From Sinohyriopsis cumingii (taxonomy: Eukaryota; Mollusca; Bivalvia; Unionida; Unionidae), in NCBI GenBank assembly GCA_028554795.2, contig CM068839.1, positions 16,438,720-16,502,719 of the forward strand: 64,000 bases of DNA. Reading direction: 5' to 3'. Position 1 is the stretch's first letter, and each line of letters opens with the position of its first letter. Below are positions 40,086 through 52,439 of the stretch, piece by piece. Below the pieces are notes generated by a model. It saw only the letters and a list, made by a program, of their open reading frames with translations, had not been told where the DNA came from and ran no database searches. The position numbers and the translations under genes were made by a program.

Positions 40086-41460
40086 ACAAAATGTACAATA
40101 CAGAAGGTAAACGATCAAAACGAAAGCAAATGCCTTGCAATGTTCTTTTTGTAGTCGATATGAAATGCCTGCGTACAGTATCAGACTCGAAAACTAAATA
40201 GTGTATGTTACAACAGATGCAAGTAATATTTATCTTTCCAAATATTTCTTTGAAATAGATTTAAACTTTGTTTCAGATTCACTTGAATGTATTTTGTATT
40301 CACTCATCTAAAGGTTGCAAAATTTGAAATTTGTCTAACAGTTAATTATTTTTTCTCTCCCATTATTTACTTTCAATATCGGTATCATACTATTTATTTA
40401 TGAATTTAATTTCGCGCATATGCCAGCCATCTTTAACGTTAAATATGTCACGCATTGTGCCCTGCTTCTATGTGGTGTCGTAAGCTTTCTCAAAGTGGAA
40501 AAAAGACAGTAGCATGTACTCATAGGTGTTCTGCCGTCTTAAAAGTATGCATCCCAAATCAAAGGATAACATTAAGCGGACAAAGTAGACTTACATCTAT
40601 AAAACAGGCAGGTGTAGTCACATTTTTAAAAGCAAACCTGTGCCAGTTTACACAGCAAGAAATCTTGCTGCGATTAGCTGAGGAGTGTTTGTATGTGTAA
40701 GTAGAGCTTGTGTGACTAAAATATTGACCTACCTTTTCACATCTTTTGCTTCGTCTAGCCAGTGTATTAACATCTGTACGACAGTGACGGACTATACTAC
40801 AAAAAAATGAGGCAAAATTACGATAAAAGGTTACGATTTCCATTTCTGTTAGAGAAATTGTTCTTTATCCCCTTCGCGCATGTCCGTATCAAGGTCCAAG
40901 GTTATTTGAAAGAGGATAATATCGGTCAGTCACTGACTGATTGTAGTGTTACACGATTTTAGGGGAGCAAACTCAGAGTGCAATACATAGACCAAACGAT
41001 GAAAAGTAAATCTCAATTTTAGCATTTCTAAAACAAATAACATTTACTGCATTTATCGCTTTTTTTTAAAAAAAAAATAGGCTCATTTATACTTACAGCA
41101 AGAATCTTGTAAATAGTTACAATTCTTCAACACATTAAATATTTTTCTGTGCCAATCAGGATAGGCAGGGCTTGGCGCAGATAGTGGAACTATTAATCTA
41201 TAATCTTAGGTTCTCACTCAAGATTGAATTCATCTCCTGAGAATTTATAATCTGCCGTCGACATAAATAAGTTGATATCAGAATCAATATTTCATGGCCA
41301 CGTAGCGTCATCAAGTACTCATACTTACAGAAGATGACAATTTCAAACACGACTTGAAATTCGAAATTAAAGTCCGTATAGCATGGTACGGGGCAGGGGG
41401 AGAGGTTGGGTGCATTAAAACGGTTTTCCTACATTCAGTACTAATGAAAACTAGTTTCCG
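40086..41460. other. Mostly non-coding; one possible exon
   Basis: The frame 40455-40700 (MCPASMWCRKLSQSG...EECLYV) is protein-like in composition and ends beside a strong donor-like GTGTAAGTAG at 40696, so an exon of an unknown gene is possible. No family recognised. Otherwise AT-rich, with a T/A homopolymer pair near 41060-41080. Confidence 0.3.
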
Positions 41461-41469
41461 CCCAAGACT

Positions 41470-43040
41470 GAAGTTTCTAAGAAAATGAGAGTATTCCGTC
41501 TTCCAAATGAATAAAGAAAATGTTTTAATTTGATTAACATATTTAAAGTTCGGCGTGTGTTGACCATCCTACCTTACGGAAAAGGTATTATACCATCGCA
41601 GGGAAGACCTTTCTATACTTTATCAGGTTTCAGCCCGATATCAATTTGTTCACTGTTATACGTGCGTAGGCAATGAAGAGTCATCTCCCTTGCCTATTTG
41701 GTAAGGGGGCAGGGTCCAGTTTTTATGTACAAATGTAATGCCGCAATCTGCGACCTAGTATAGAAAATCATAAAAAATCCAATACACAAGTGAGGTCAAA
41801 AAGGTCCATATTTTTGGATACCCATATTAAAACAAAGCATAAGAATAATATCCACTTGACCGAAGAAGTCAATGGCAGTTCAAAGCAGAAGTTTATGCAC
41901 CCCAACCACAAATTTCTAGCTAAAATTTTCATGTCCGAAGGTCATTTTTGACACCATGTGATGCTCACAGTGCAAACACAAGCCCTTTTCCAAGATAACA
42001 GTTCTGCAAAACATTGTGTACTAAACAGGCTGATGCAACTGAAAATAGTTGTCATCCAAGCCATTTTTGAGATATTCTACTTGCCCAAACCCATGTGTTT
42101 ACTGCTATGGGAGGCTAGCTCTTCTTCCTAGCCGACTATTGGTATTTTACTGTCAACATATTGCATAGTAACTCTGGAAGGTGTACATGCCTGACACTAA
42201 TTTCAAGAACAACACAAGCCCGAAACACATAGTTCACAAATACAGCCATATCTTTAAATAGTGAACAATAATAGCTGAAAACATCACACCATAGCCTTAA
42301 GTTAAGAAGTTTGCCAGGGGCCAATTTACCAAACTGGTCCCTGCCACCTAAGCCGTTGTAGCAAATATGCCACATCATCTTACTTCCTTCAGTGAATTTA
42401 AATTTCACGAAACGAAACAAAACAAAAAATAACATCTCTCTCACAGGGTAGAAGTCGACACACTCGACAAAATGAATGTGTTCCAGTGATCATGGCAAGT
42501 TAAGCCTCGGAAGGAACACACGAGTTAAATATCTATGTCCGAAATGCGATCGGCATAATACTACATGGTATCTGCCATTTGTTGTATATGACGGGTGCTA
42601 CTCACCAATAGTGGACTTGATATTCTGATGCTTATCTCTGGTGTGTTCGTTCCAGATATTTTTCCGAGAGTGAAGAAAATGCCAATTTATACAATTTTGA
42701 AGTCGATATATGACATTTTCCATTCAGAAAAGGGTGACATCAGGGTCGCTTTGAATGCATTATCTGCCTCTTCATTACCCTTAATATTCATGTGTCAAGG
42801 TCGCTAGCACTGAAAAATAATGTTTTCAGATTGTATGAGCGAATGACGTTTCTGTATTAAAGGTTTGTCGTTGTTTTAAAAAGGCATTCATATTGGAAAT
42901 GGAATCCGATGCATTGATCTAAAATATAATAAATTTGTCAAAAGATGCAAATAATATGGTGAGTGGTTCATATTTTAGAAAATTCCTTTGCAGTGCCTAC
43001 CATCAATATCAGGTCCGCTGAGATACATACAGTAGTAACT
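41470..43040 (-). repeat. Old LINE fragment(s), RNase H end
   Basis: Diverged relative of 4320-5100. Minus-strand reading near 42775-42710 gives HMNIKGNEEADNAFKATL, the His...Asn-Glu-x-Ala-Asp end of a LINE RNase H domain. Interrupted by the dispersed repeat at 41706-42136. Confidence 0.6.
41706..42136 (+). repeat. Dispersed ~430-bp repeat, copy 1
   Basis: Direct match to 47433-47868 (GTCCAGTTTT-ATGTACAAAT, GTGAGGTCAAAAAGGTCC, GTCAATGGCAGTTCA, GTTGTCATCCAAGCC). Non-coding; both copies end near CCACTATTGG/CGACTATTGG. No TIRs seen; class unknown. Confidence 0.85.
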
Positions 43041-44019
43041 GTGAGTAATCTCGAGCTAATTTAAGCCTCTTTCCGATTGCTTTCCCTCACTCCCGCCTCT
43101 TTTACGTCTGTGCGAAATTCCAAGTAGACGTAAATGTAATTCTCAACTCTAACGCCGTAAAGGTCAAACGATACTTAATGGTAACATTACTAATTCATTA
43201 ACATGCAGCACCTGATCGTTATACATAAGAGCTATTTCCTTTAATTTTTTAAAAATTTGATGTCCAGTACGACTAACCTCAGTAGACCTTTGTTATTATC
43301 GACGCTAAGAGAATGTCCCCAGTGCTGTACTCTCGAATTGTTCAGCAAGCATGGATACATTGGACGTTCTTAAATAAAATCCTTGCAGGGATTAAGCCGC
43401 TCATGAGAAGCAATATTTTCGAAAGTGTATTGGACAAAATCATTACAACAATTTCTTTTGATATAGAGAAATATAAGGTACAAGCGAACATTTAAATCGA
43501 GTATAGTTTTTAACGTACTCATTTTCAGATTTAAAAAAGTAAAGAAAAGTATATTTTACCTACCGTTGAGGCAAGATTTAACATGATTTTATCATGGTAT
43601 TTCAATGCTTAATTAAAGTCCAATAAAATGTTCTGATTGACTGATTGTGGTTTTATGGTGTACAAACATTGCAAGGCTATACAAAAGAATGTTACATGAT
43701 AAATGACTTATGAAAGGTGGTTCATTATCAGTGAGCGATAAAAGGACAAAAACAAACAACAAAAAAAACCAAAAAAAAAAAACACAACAACAATGAGATG
43801 ATTATAAAACTACGAAGGTTACCAATCAACGAGTATCAGAAATGGTGTGTATAAAGGGCAATTAGGCTATACAAGATAATTTTCGGCGACTGACAGTAAA
43901 CATGTTGGTTAAACAGCCTCAAACGAAAATAGGTTGCACACAAGCTATATTAAACATATTCGAAGGAAATAGGTTGCACAAAAGCAATATTTTAGAATAA
44001 GTGTTGACGTCCTTCAAGG
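43041..44019. other. Non-coding stretch
   Basis: Nothing recognised; a short frame at 43313-43495 has no support. A-rich run near 43745-43795. Confidence 0.4.
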
Positions 44020-44330
44020 AAATTAAAAGACAAGATATATTACTGCATCAAAAAGATCCTTCATTTGCTGAACATTGTAATACCAATCACGTGTAGTCTG
44101 GAGATTGAAAGAATATATCATAAAGTATTTCATGGTGGAGGGTTCGTTGCAAGAAACGCACTTAGGTGGGTCTGCGCCCTTTAATATGTAGGAGTGTGCT
44201 ACATTAGTATGATCAATTCTAATTCTTGCTATGCCTACCTTGTCTCTCGGATGGTTCTGTAGGAATGAGGCCACTCGCCTAAGGAGGGTGTGCCAACGCA
44301 TCGCTTGTTATTGACAAGATTGTGAATTAT
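44020..44330 (-). repeat. Jockey-like LINE 3'-terminal fragment
   Basis: Minus-strand reading gives ILKGADPPKCVSCNEPSTMKYFM and TTRDWYYNVQQMKDLFD, matching the C-terminal end of ORF2 of the LINE at 25.0-25.2 kb. An independent, 5'-truncated insertion. Confidence 0.85.
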
Positions 44331-45179
44331 ACAGTATTTGCAACAGTGCTTCTTGTTGAATATAGATGTGTCTGGATGTTTCATGGCACCTGAGCACAAC
44401 GTTGGTTGTATGATATGGTCCCAACTAGAGTTACACTTCGAAACATTTAAAGATTACGATTTGCACAAAACCTTTAGGAAGATAATAGATTCATATAATT
44501 GTAGAACATGAAATACAAACAGATTTAAAACATAAAAATGTACAATTCAGTAAAATGTATATAATATTTAAAAGCAACACAGGTAAATTCCTTAAAACGT
44601 AGTTAAGATTTGTTATATACAGTGCATTTCCTTAAACAATGCAAGACTGTCGCTAGTGGTAGATCATTTCACAATTTCTTCATCGAGATCGCATGAGAAA
44701 AAATGTATCTTGCTGTTTCTAAGTGCGTTCGATTACGTATGCTAAATGGCGGAATAAAATACAGTTTCTAAGAATCCAATGTTTGTTATTTTGGGCCTAA
44801 ATACAAAATCATTTGCAAGACTCGACGGATTAGAAGATTGTTTGGTAGTATACTGAAAAGCCTGTTTGGGTATTACAAGCCAAGATGCTTATATGTACCC
44901 TATCGGCCAAGTGGCTATTTAGAGCCAAGAAAAGAAAAAGTTCCAGCACTGTAATATGAAAGACTCTTCCAATAAACGTAAAATGGCGTAAAAGAAAAAT
45001 TATAAAACGTAAATATGTTAAAATTCTGTAACACGTATATAATATTGCATAATGGTAAAACATGTAATATCCTTAAAATAGGAATAAAATGTGCTATATA
45101 AACTACAATCCCTTCAATAGTTAAAACTTTTCTCGGTTTATAGTTTTTTTTTTCAAGCAATTCACCTACAGATGCTTCT
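44331..45179. other. Non-coding stretch
   Basis: AT-rich; no gene or repeat recognised. Confidence 0.4.
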
Positions 45180-45830
45180 TTCTCACAGGGTAGAAATCAA
45201 CACACTCGACAAGATCCACCACTATCAGTGGACTTTGACATGGTATCCTTTTTGGTCAAGGTTCGCCGTTTAGGAAGAATGCACTAGTTAGGATTCTCTT
45301 TGCGATAAGCGATCGGCACAATAATACCTAATCTATTCGATTTGTTATGCATAAGTTATGCTGCGCTCAAATAACGGGTTTTATGTTCTCAAGTTTGTGA
45401 AGATTTTATTCCACATATTTTGCCAAACATAACAAACATGGTGATTAATAAAATGTTTGAAGTCAGCATACAGAATATTCCATTCGGAAAAGGACTTGAT
45501 TGCCGGGCAGCTTTGGCTACTCCATGTGCCCTTTTATTATCCTCGCTGTCGATGTGACCAGGCAGCCCAGAATATATAAAACTTTCCCAGACTGTACAAG
45601 AACATAACGTTTCTGTACATTCAGTTGACTGTCAGATTCAAGATACTGTAAGGCTTTCAATGTGGAAAGGGGACACGAACATGGGTGTACAATTTGTGTT
45701 TTCGGAGGATTCAATGTAGCTCACATCTCGGAGTATGACCAATTTTTGCAGCAACGTAAGTGCATATATGTAGTTCATTATGTTTTGCCAACGAAAGGTA
45801 CTGTTCGAAAAATATAAAATGAAATTGAAC
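45180..45830 (-). repeat. Old LINE RNase H fragment
   Basis: Minus-strand reading near 45714-45480 gives YLESDSQLNVQ, YILGCLV and IKGHMEVAKAARQSS, a decayed RNase H domain related to that at 42.7 kb. A near-identical segment recurs at about 46540-46790 in direct orientation. Confidence 0.65.
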
Positions 45831-46022
45831 AATAATTAGGAAGATCAAGCTTTCCAGATAAATGTATAATTAAGTACAACAATATAAATTATAAAGCATA
45901 AAGCATTATCTAAAGTGTATATAAAATAACGGATAAACGTAACGGACGTAGAATCTTTAAAATACAATAATAAATTTCTTGTACAAACCACACTCCCTTA
46001 AACATTCCAAGATATTCTCGGT

Positions 46023-46875
46023 TGATACATCCTAGTACAAACAAGCAGTAGACGTCAAAATACTTCTCTTTCACAAGGTGGAAATCGACAGCACAATAAT
46101 GTGCTCCACTGTCAGTAGACTGGCATGGTACACACTCAGGTCGAGGTTCACCATTCAGGACGTATGCACGAGTCAGGTATGTGTGTCCGATACACGATCA
46201 CTCAACTATAATGGATGTGAATTTCTTAAATTTGTTTGTGAAATTTTCAATCCGCATCTTTTAGCGTGTATGACGTTTAAATTTGTACAATTTGAAATCA
46301 GCATATGCAATCATCCATTCGAAAACGGTGACTGAAGGGCAGCTTTATCGACGTTTTCATTACCCATTATGCCAATGTGATTAAGAAGCCAACATAATAC
46401 TTTTCCCTATTGTATGAGAGCATCATGTTTCAATATTTGGGATATTATTAACAGACTGTCAAATGCGAGATTCTGCATGGCTCTCAATCTGGACAGGAAA
46501 TCGGAAACGATCATGTAATTTATTTTTTCTATTCGGAAAAGGTGACTGCCGGGCAGCTTTGGCTACTCCATGTGCCCTTTTATTATCCTCGATGTCCATG
46601 TGACCGGACAGCCTAGAATACATAAAACTTTCCCAGACTGTACAAGAACATAACGTTTCTGTACATTCTGTTGACTGTCAGATTCAAGATACTGTAAGGT
46701 TTTCAATGTGGAAAGGGGATATGAACAGTTGTGTAAAATTTGTGTTTTCGGATGATTCAATGTAGCTCACATCTCGGAGTATGACAGTGGAGCACATTTT
46801 TGTAGTGTTGACTTCCAACTTGTGAAAGAGAAGTATTTTGACCTCTACTGCTTGATTGTACTAGGATGTATAAAT
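46023..46875. repeat. Inverted-repeat-bounded segment
   Basis: About 93 bp at 46023-46115 (ATACATCCTAGTACAA ... GTGCTCCACTGTCA) match the reverse complement of 46783-46875. The interior holds the second LINE RNase H fragment. Either a foldback element or a local inverted duplication. Confidence 0.7.
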
Positions 46876-47270
46876 GTTTGAGAGATTTCAATATAGTTCA
46901 AAGCTCTGAATATGCCTGTAGATTGTTTTTATCAGCTTAGATAATTTTTAATTTGTACTCTACGGAGATTCGAACCTAGGTCCGCAAGTAAACAGCACCC
47001 ATTGCCTTCCTTACACACACAAGCCCATATTCCTTCACAAATAGCACTTTCCATTCTGTCTGGTGTATATTTATAATTCTATATAATTCATTCTATACAC
47101 CATGATTTCTTTCATAGGAATCTGGAATGACTGTGTAGATACATGAGAATTTCTCTAACCTGTATAATAGTATTATTTGTATTAAAATATTAATTCTGCC
47201 AACTATTATCAAGCATTCTTCTATAGGAATCCAGGGATAGCATTTTTCATTGTCTGATGTATGTTTATAA

Positions 47271-47273
<3 letters not shown>

Positions 47274-47313
<40 letters not shown>

Positions 47314-47353
47314 TATGTATGTATGTATCTATATCTATATATATCTATATATA

Positions 47354-47434
<81 letters not shown>
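47274..47434. repeat. (GT)n-(GTAT)n-(TA)n compound microsatellite
   Basis: GT dinucleotides, then ATGT, then TATC and a long TA run. The ORFs across it are dipeptide artefacts. Confidence 0.97.
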
Positions 47435-47436
<2 letters not shown>

Positions 47437-47868
47437 GGGTAGCGTCCAGTTTTAATGTACAAATTTAACGCCACAATCAGCGACCTAGTATAAAAAATCA
47501 AATACGCAAGTGAGGTCAAAAAGGTCCATATTTGTTATACCTATATTAAAACAAAACATAAGAATATTATCAACTTGACCAGAGAAGTCAATGGCAGTTC
47601 ATAGCAGAAGAAGTTTATGTACTCCAACCCCTATTTTATACATGCATTGTTCACACCGGAAGGCCATTTTTGACAGTATGTGGTGCTCACAGTGCAAACA
47701 CAAGCACTTTCCCTGATGAAAATTTTGAAAAGCACTGTCTACTAAATAGCTTGATGGAATTCAGAATAGTTGTCATCCAAGCCGTTTTTTTAGATATTCT
47801 ACTTGCCTTGAACCCACGTGTCTACTGCTATGGGATGCTAGCTCTTCTACCTAGCCCACTATTGGTCA
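47435..47868 (+). repeat. Dispersed ~430-bp repeat, copy 2
   Basis: Direct match to 41706-42136 with scattered substitutions and small indels; starts right at the end of the microsatellite. Confidence 0.85.
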
Positions 47869-48078
47869 GTCCCTTTTTGAAGCGTAGAGGGTTTCAACAT
47901 AAGATATGCTATAGAAAGAAAAACTAAAAAGGGGGTTATGTAGTAAGAATGAACATTTTCAAAGGCTTTTTTCTAAAATCAACAGATTTCAACTAAATTG
48001 GATGACACAAAACACTTTGTATGGTCTTGAATATCCTTTATCATTCAGATAGTAATGGTATCTTCCAACACACATATG

Positions 48079-48103
48079 CACACACACACACACACACACA
48101 CAC
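48079..48103. repeat. (CA)n microsatellite
   Basis: Short CACACA run. Confidence 0.9.
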
Positions 48104-48338
48104 AACAACCTCTAAAACAAACTTGCTTCAAATAAATTGTGGTGGTTTTTATTGACATTAAAAATTATGGTGTTTGTAAAAATATTTCAGAAGACAGATT
48201 GCTTGAAAGATAAATGACTTCATACTAAGATTGCTTTGCTGACTGACAAAATTAATTTAATCACTTGTACACTTAAAAGAAGTGGTTGTTTGCCAGTGTT
48301 ACATTATCAAAGCTTTCTCACTTTCATCCTGTTTGTAG

Positions 48339-49561
48339 ATGGCTTACTTAGATCGGATGTGTAATCTCAAACGAGCTGTCATGAAATGTAAGCAGACAAT
48401 TCTTGCTTCACAGACATCAATTACTGGGCTCAGGCCCAGACATATAGATGCTTTGTACCGACTGAGAGAGTCCAAAAACTTAGTAGTAGTACTTGAACCT
48501 GTCAATGCTATTCTTAATCAGCTTTGCTCCACACTTGATGGACATGTGATACGTGTCACTGAACATTTTCAAGATCACAGTACCTTATGCATGTGTGAAT
48601 TTTCATACATGGTTGGACACCCAGAAGACATACTGGATAAAAATGTTCTTGAATGCCTACTTGAGGCTGAATGGACAAAGCAACAGGTATGCTTGATTAT
48701 TGATGAGGTCCACTGTATTCTGCAGTGGCAATATGAATTTAGACCCGCTTACAAGGAGATTAAAAATTTTCGGGCTCTTTTCCCAGTTTGTACAATCTGT
48801 GCTATGATAGCAACTATTAATAAAAGCAGCATCAAATCTATCAAGAAAGAGTTGAAACTTTCCAGATGCAGAAAAATTAATTGTACACCTGTTCCATGTC
48901 AAAACATCCGTTTGCTGGTAGGAAGACGACCTCCATATTCAAGTGACACAGCACCAACTTCACCTTATGACTGTTTGCAAATCACTGTTTGAGGACCTTA
49001 TTAGAACAAAGGAGACTGGGTCTTGCTTTCCTGTCACAATAGTCTACACAAGACTTGTATGGTGTGGTAAAGCTATTGAGCAAGCTAAGCTACGTCTAGG
49101 TGATCAACTGTACAATGGAGAAAAAAAGGGAGAAAATTGCATTGTTTTGCAATAACACTCTCCACAATATCACAAAGTAAATGAATATATTATGCACACC
49201 ATACAGTCTTTGTTATATGTATATTAGGTCTGAAAATATATACAATTGGATACTTGCATATTTCTACTACCTCAGATGTAATAGTTGGAGTTTGATGGTC
49301 CTTAAGAAAAGGTCTCTGCACAAAACAGTGATAGAAAATGAACTTCTTCCGTGTTCTCAATTAATTTACCAGTTCAATTAGTTTATTTTAGTAGTCCAAA
49401 AACATGTATGTATAAATGTTTCTCTTCTCATCAAGTCTACTAAATATGGACATTTTTTCCTTATAAATTTTAATAAGGAAATGAAGCAGAAAACCCCCGT
49501 TATATTGACTTCAACCACATCATGAACTTGTCTTTAGGATATCAGAAATTACTTCAAGCAT

Positions 49562-49653
<92 letters not shown>

Positions 49654-50080
49654 GTCTGCTTATAATGCATGGTACGTCACATGTAAAGCCATACATTGTT
49701 CAGAATGTTCTTTTTTTAGTGTAGTTATTCTAGGATAGAGCCATGGACTCTTTGTGCAATAAGGGATGGCCCTAAAGCTGAAGGCAATTTTTTTAAACAA
49801 CAACAATGACTTATCTTCAAAACTTCTTGAGAAGGATATGAAAGGATATTTAACACTTGAAACTGGCTGCTGACGCCAATTTTTGAATAATTGTTTTGAC
49901 TCTCCATATGAGGCAGCTGAATTTATATGCTGTGACCTTTGTCAAAATGATGCACTAGGAAGTGTATTTTATATGAAACAGATTGCTGGACAAAATCAAA
50001 TAGATAGATACCTTGTGCATATGGCTTTAAAGGAATATGTGAGAGGTGATATATCTGGGAAATTGCATTTTAAGTGAATG
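48339..50080 (+). pseudogene. RecQ-like helicase relic, copy C (inverted)
   Basis: Best preserved of three copies. The 217-codon frame from 48339 includes QTILASQTSI, LVVVLEPVNAILNQLCSTLDG, VCLIIDEVHCILQW (DEVH box in place of DEAH) and YEFRPAYKEIKNFRALFPVCTICAMIATINK (motif III-like SAT replaced by MIATIN). It then shifts frame to VFEDLIRTKETGSCFPVTIVYTRLVWCGKAIEQAK, part of the second helicase lobe, and degrades. No intact Walker A is seen in the readable part. Orientation is opposite to copies A and B. RecQ unwinds DNA 3'-5'; this copy is dead. Confidence 0.72.
49569..49651. repeat. (TA)n microsatellite
   Basis: About 80 bases of TA at the position equivalent to 22725-22803 in copy A. Confidence 0.95.
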
Positions 50081-50200
50081 ATGATTTACTTCCATGCATA
50101 ACAAACATCTGATATTATACCTATGGACATACATGAAATTGTTCAGCAATACTTGTTATCTTTAGGAAATAAAAAGTTATTCAGACCAAGCAAGTAAATG

Positions 50201-50511
50201 TCGACCGCTCTGGTGGCCTAGTAGTTAGAGCATCAACATTGTATGTGGTAGATCACTGGTTCAAAACCCGGCTGAGTCATACCAAAGACTTATAAACATG
50301 CTACTAATAATAGCTTCCTCACTAGGCTCTTATCACTAAGAAGTTAAGTGTTAGTACTGGTGGCCTGGTATTGGGATAATGCTACTGGGTGGGATGTGAT
50401 GCTACATGTCTGTGTAATGCTAGACATCAGTATAAAATGTTGTACCACAGACATCATAGCGATATGACTGATTTTTTTTTAAAGCTAGGTTAGAAACGCA
50501 AATCAGACACA
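50201..50511 (+). repeat. tRNA-derived SINE, complete
   Basis: Box A TGGCCTAGTAGTTAGAGCA at about 50212 and box B GGTTCAAAACC at about 50259 in the head; central ACTGGTGGCCTGGTATTGGG and TAGCGATATGACTG; tail with AAAGCTAGGTTAGAAACGCA. Flanked by perfect 10-bp CAAGTAAATG at 50191-50200 and 50512-50521. Shares its insertion site with copies A and B. Confidence 0.9.
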
Positions 50512-51059
50512 CAAGTAAATGTATGTCCTGTCACCCTTTTTAATTTGCTATTGACTATAACCTTGCCAACAGGACAGAAATGAGGCCGGCATGTGTATAG
50601 GTGAAAGTATAATTTAAAATAAGACCATTGCCTGCCACCCCATCACCTTAAATTTGGGATTTGACTATAATAAGAAATTATTCATTATTCTCAAAGTACC
50701 TTAACTTTGCATAATGAGCAGGAGGAGACTATGGTTTTGTTGAGACAATAAAGGGAAATATATGACATAAATAACTTCAGAATTTGGGAATAGTATCGGA
50801 GGAGCAGAAAAGATAAGCCCTAAACTGACCTCTTTTTAGACACTATCAGTATAGAACAAATGAGCGATGTCTGTGTCTTGCCTCTGCCAAAGTCGGAAAT
50901 ACTAGAGAAATGTCGTACAAATTGCTTACTTAAACAAACCACCAGTTCCCCATCACCTCACACATGCATGGGGAGAGGAATTATTCGGATGTTACTGATT
51001 ATCATTGATTAGCAAGTGTGGTACTAGTGCAGTCCTGCAGGTGTAATTAAAAAATTTTG

Positions 51060-51385
51060 TGTTTGTGTGTGATTGGATTTTTAACGTAGCTTTAAAAAAA
51101 TAACGTCCAGTCATATCGCTAGGATGTCTGCAGTGTGGCAGTTCATAGTGATGTCTAGCACTGGTGCATAATGCCACAAACATTTATAGTGTCCCACCCA
51201 GTCGCATTATACTGACACCAAGCCTACCAGTCCTAACACTAAATTCTTAATGCTGAGCACCAAGCGAGGCAGCTGCCAGAACCACTTTTATAAGTCTTCA
51301 TATGATTTGTTTGGGATTCGAACCTGTGACCTTCTGCATCTGAGGTGGATGCTCTAACCACTTAGACTGTCAGAGCAGTTGGCAA
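51060..51385 (-). repeat. tRNA-derived SINE, second insertion
   Basis: Minus strand: head TCTAAGTGGTTAGAGCATCC and GGTTCGAATCCC, with the same central domain and tail as the SINE at 50201, but an independent site. Confidence 0.85.
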
Positions 51386-51818
51386 TAAATATTGCTAAAT
51401 TTATAACACTGATTAATCCATGTTTGCATCATCGTAAGATGACTATGCATGTAATATGTAGAATTTATCACACAGTTCTGTCATTAACTAAAAATAAAGG
51501 CAGACAACCCTGTCATTTATTGTACTGAGGTTTAATTTAAAATGGGCTGCTATTTGTATGTTTTGTGGCAGATGATGGTTCTGTAAAATTCCATGATGCA
51601 GGTTTACTTCCTGTTTTTAGAAGTTTAATGTTACTTTCCAGATCCAAATGCCAGTCTAACTTTGTGATAATCGATCCAGGACTCAAACTCAAGTCCGTTT
51701 ACTAAATCTGCTGGTGCTTGTATACTTTTATGAGCACTGAAAGACCTGCCTGAATGTGGTACAAAATGTTTTACTTCTCGCAGAACATATATCATTTTCA
51801 ACTCATCAATATATAGAG

Positions 51819-51974
51819 GATATTTGCTTGAAACGAGTGAATAACGGATATATTTCATCGAGTGGATGAAAAACTCAGTATTTTCACTAGTGGCGAAGCC
51901 ACGAGTGAAAATTCTAGAGTTTTTCACCCACGAGATGAAATGTATCCGTTATTCACTCGTTTCAAGCAAATATT
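51819..51974. repeat. Foldback element, ~156 bp near-perfect palindrome
   Basis: Arms TATTTGCTTGAAACGAGTGA and TCACTCGTTTCAAGCAAATA meet around GTGGCGAAGCCAC with almost no loop; a few mismatches. Would form a long hairpin. Typical of a MITE; class unassigned. Confidence 0.85.
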
Positions 51975-52439
51975 CTTTTTATTTTATGCTCACATAAGTT
52001 GGCTACCTAAAGTTTGTGACACAGTAAATTAGCAGATTTCTTACGGTAATGTCAGCTGTTTACCGTACATGTTCTGCTGTGCTATGTGTACCTGCGCACA
52101 AAATTAGTTCCACATCAGAGTGATAAAAATTAACTGATATTTCCAGACTAACAAACTACAAGTTTCAAGGATAACAGACAGGAATTATTAATAATGACAA
52201 TGACATGTACATAAGTTAAAAGTAGTTCACTGACAGAAAATCAAAGGGAGGTAAGTATGTTCTGACCAAAAAAAGTAGTTCCTGTAGTGTAAAAATATTG
52301 TTATTTTTTCACTGCAGTGAAATATCAATATTATTTTAATTAGAAAATCGAGTAATTCACTGCTTAGCATAAAATAAAATAGTTTCTCTGTTTGTGATAG
52401 CCTTCACCCACCTTTACATCAGATACACTGTCAAACTAA

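Noticed and set aside
50201..50290. True tRNA gene at box A/box B sequences
   Set aside because: No cloverleaf with matched acceptor stem could be drawn, and the head is attached to a SINE body with target duplications.
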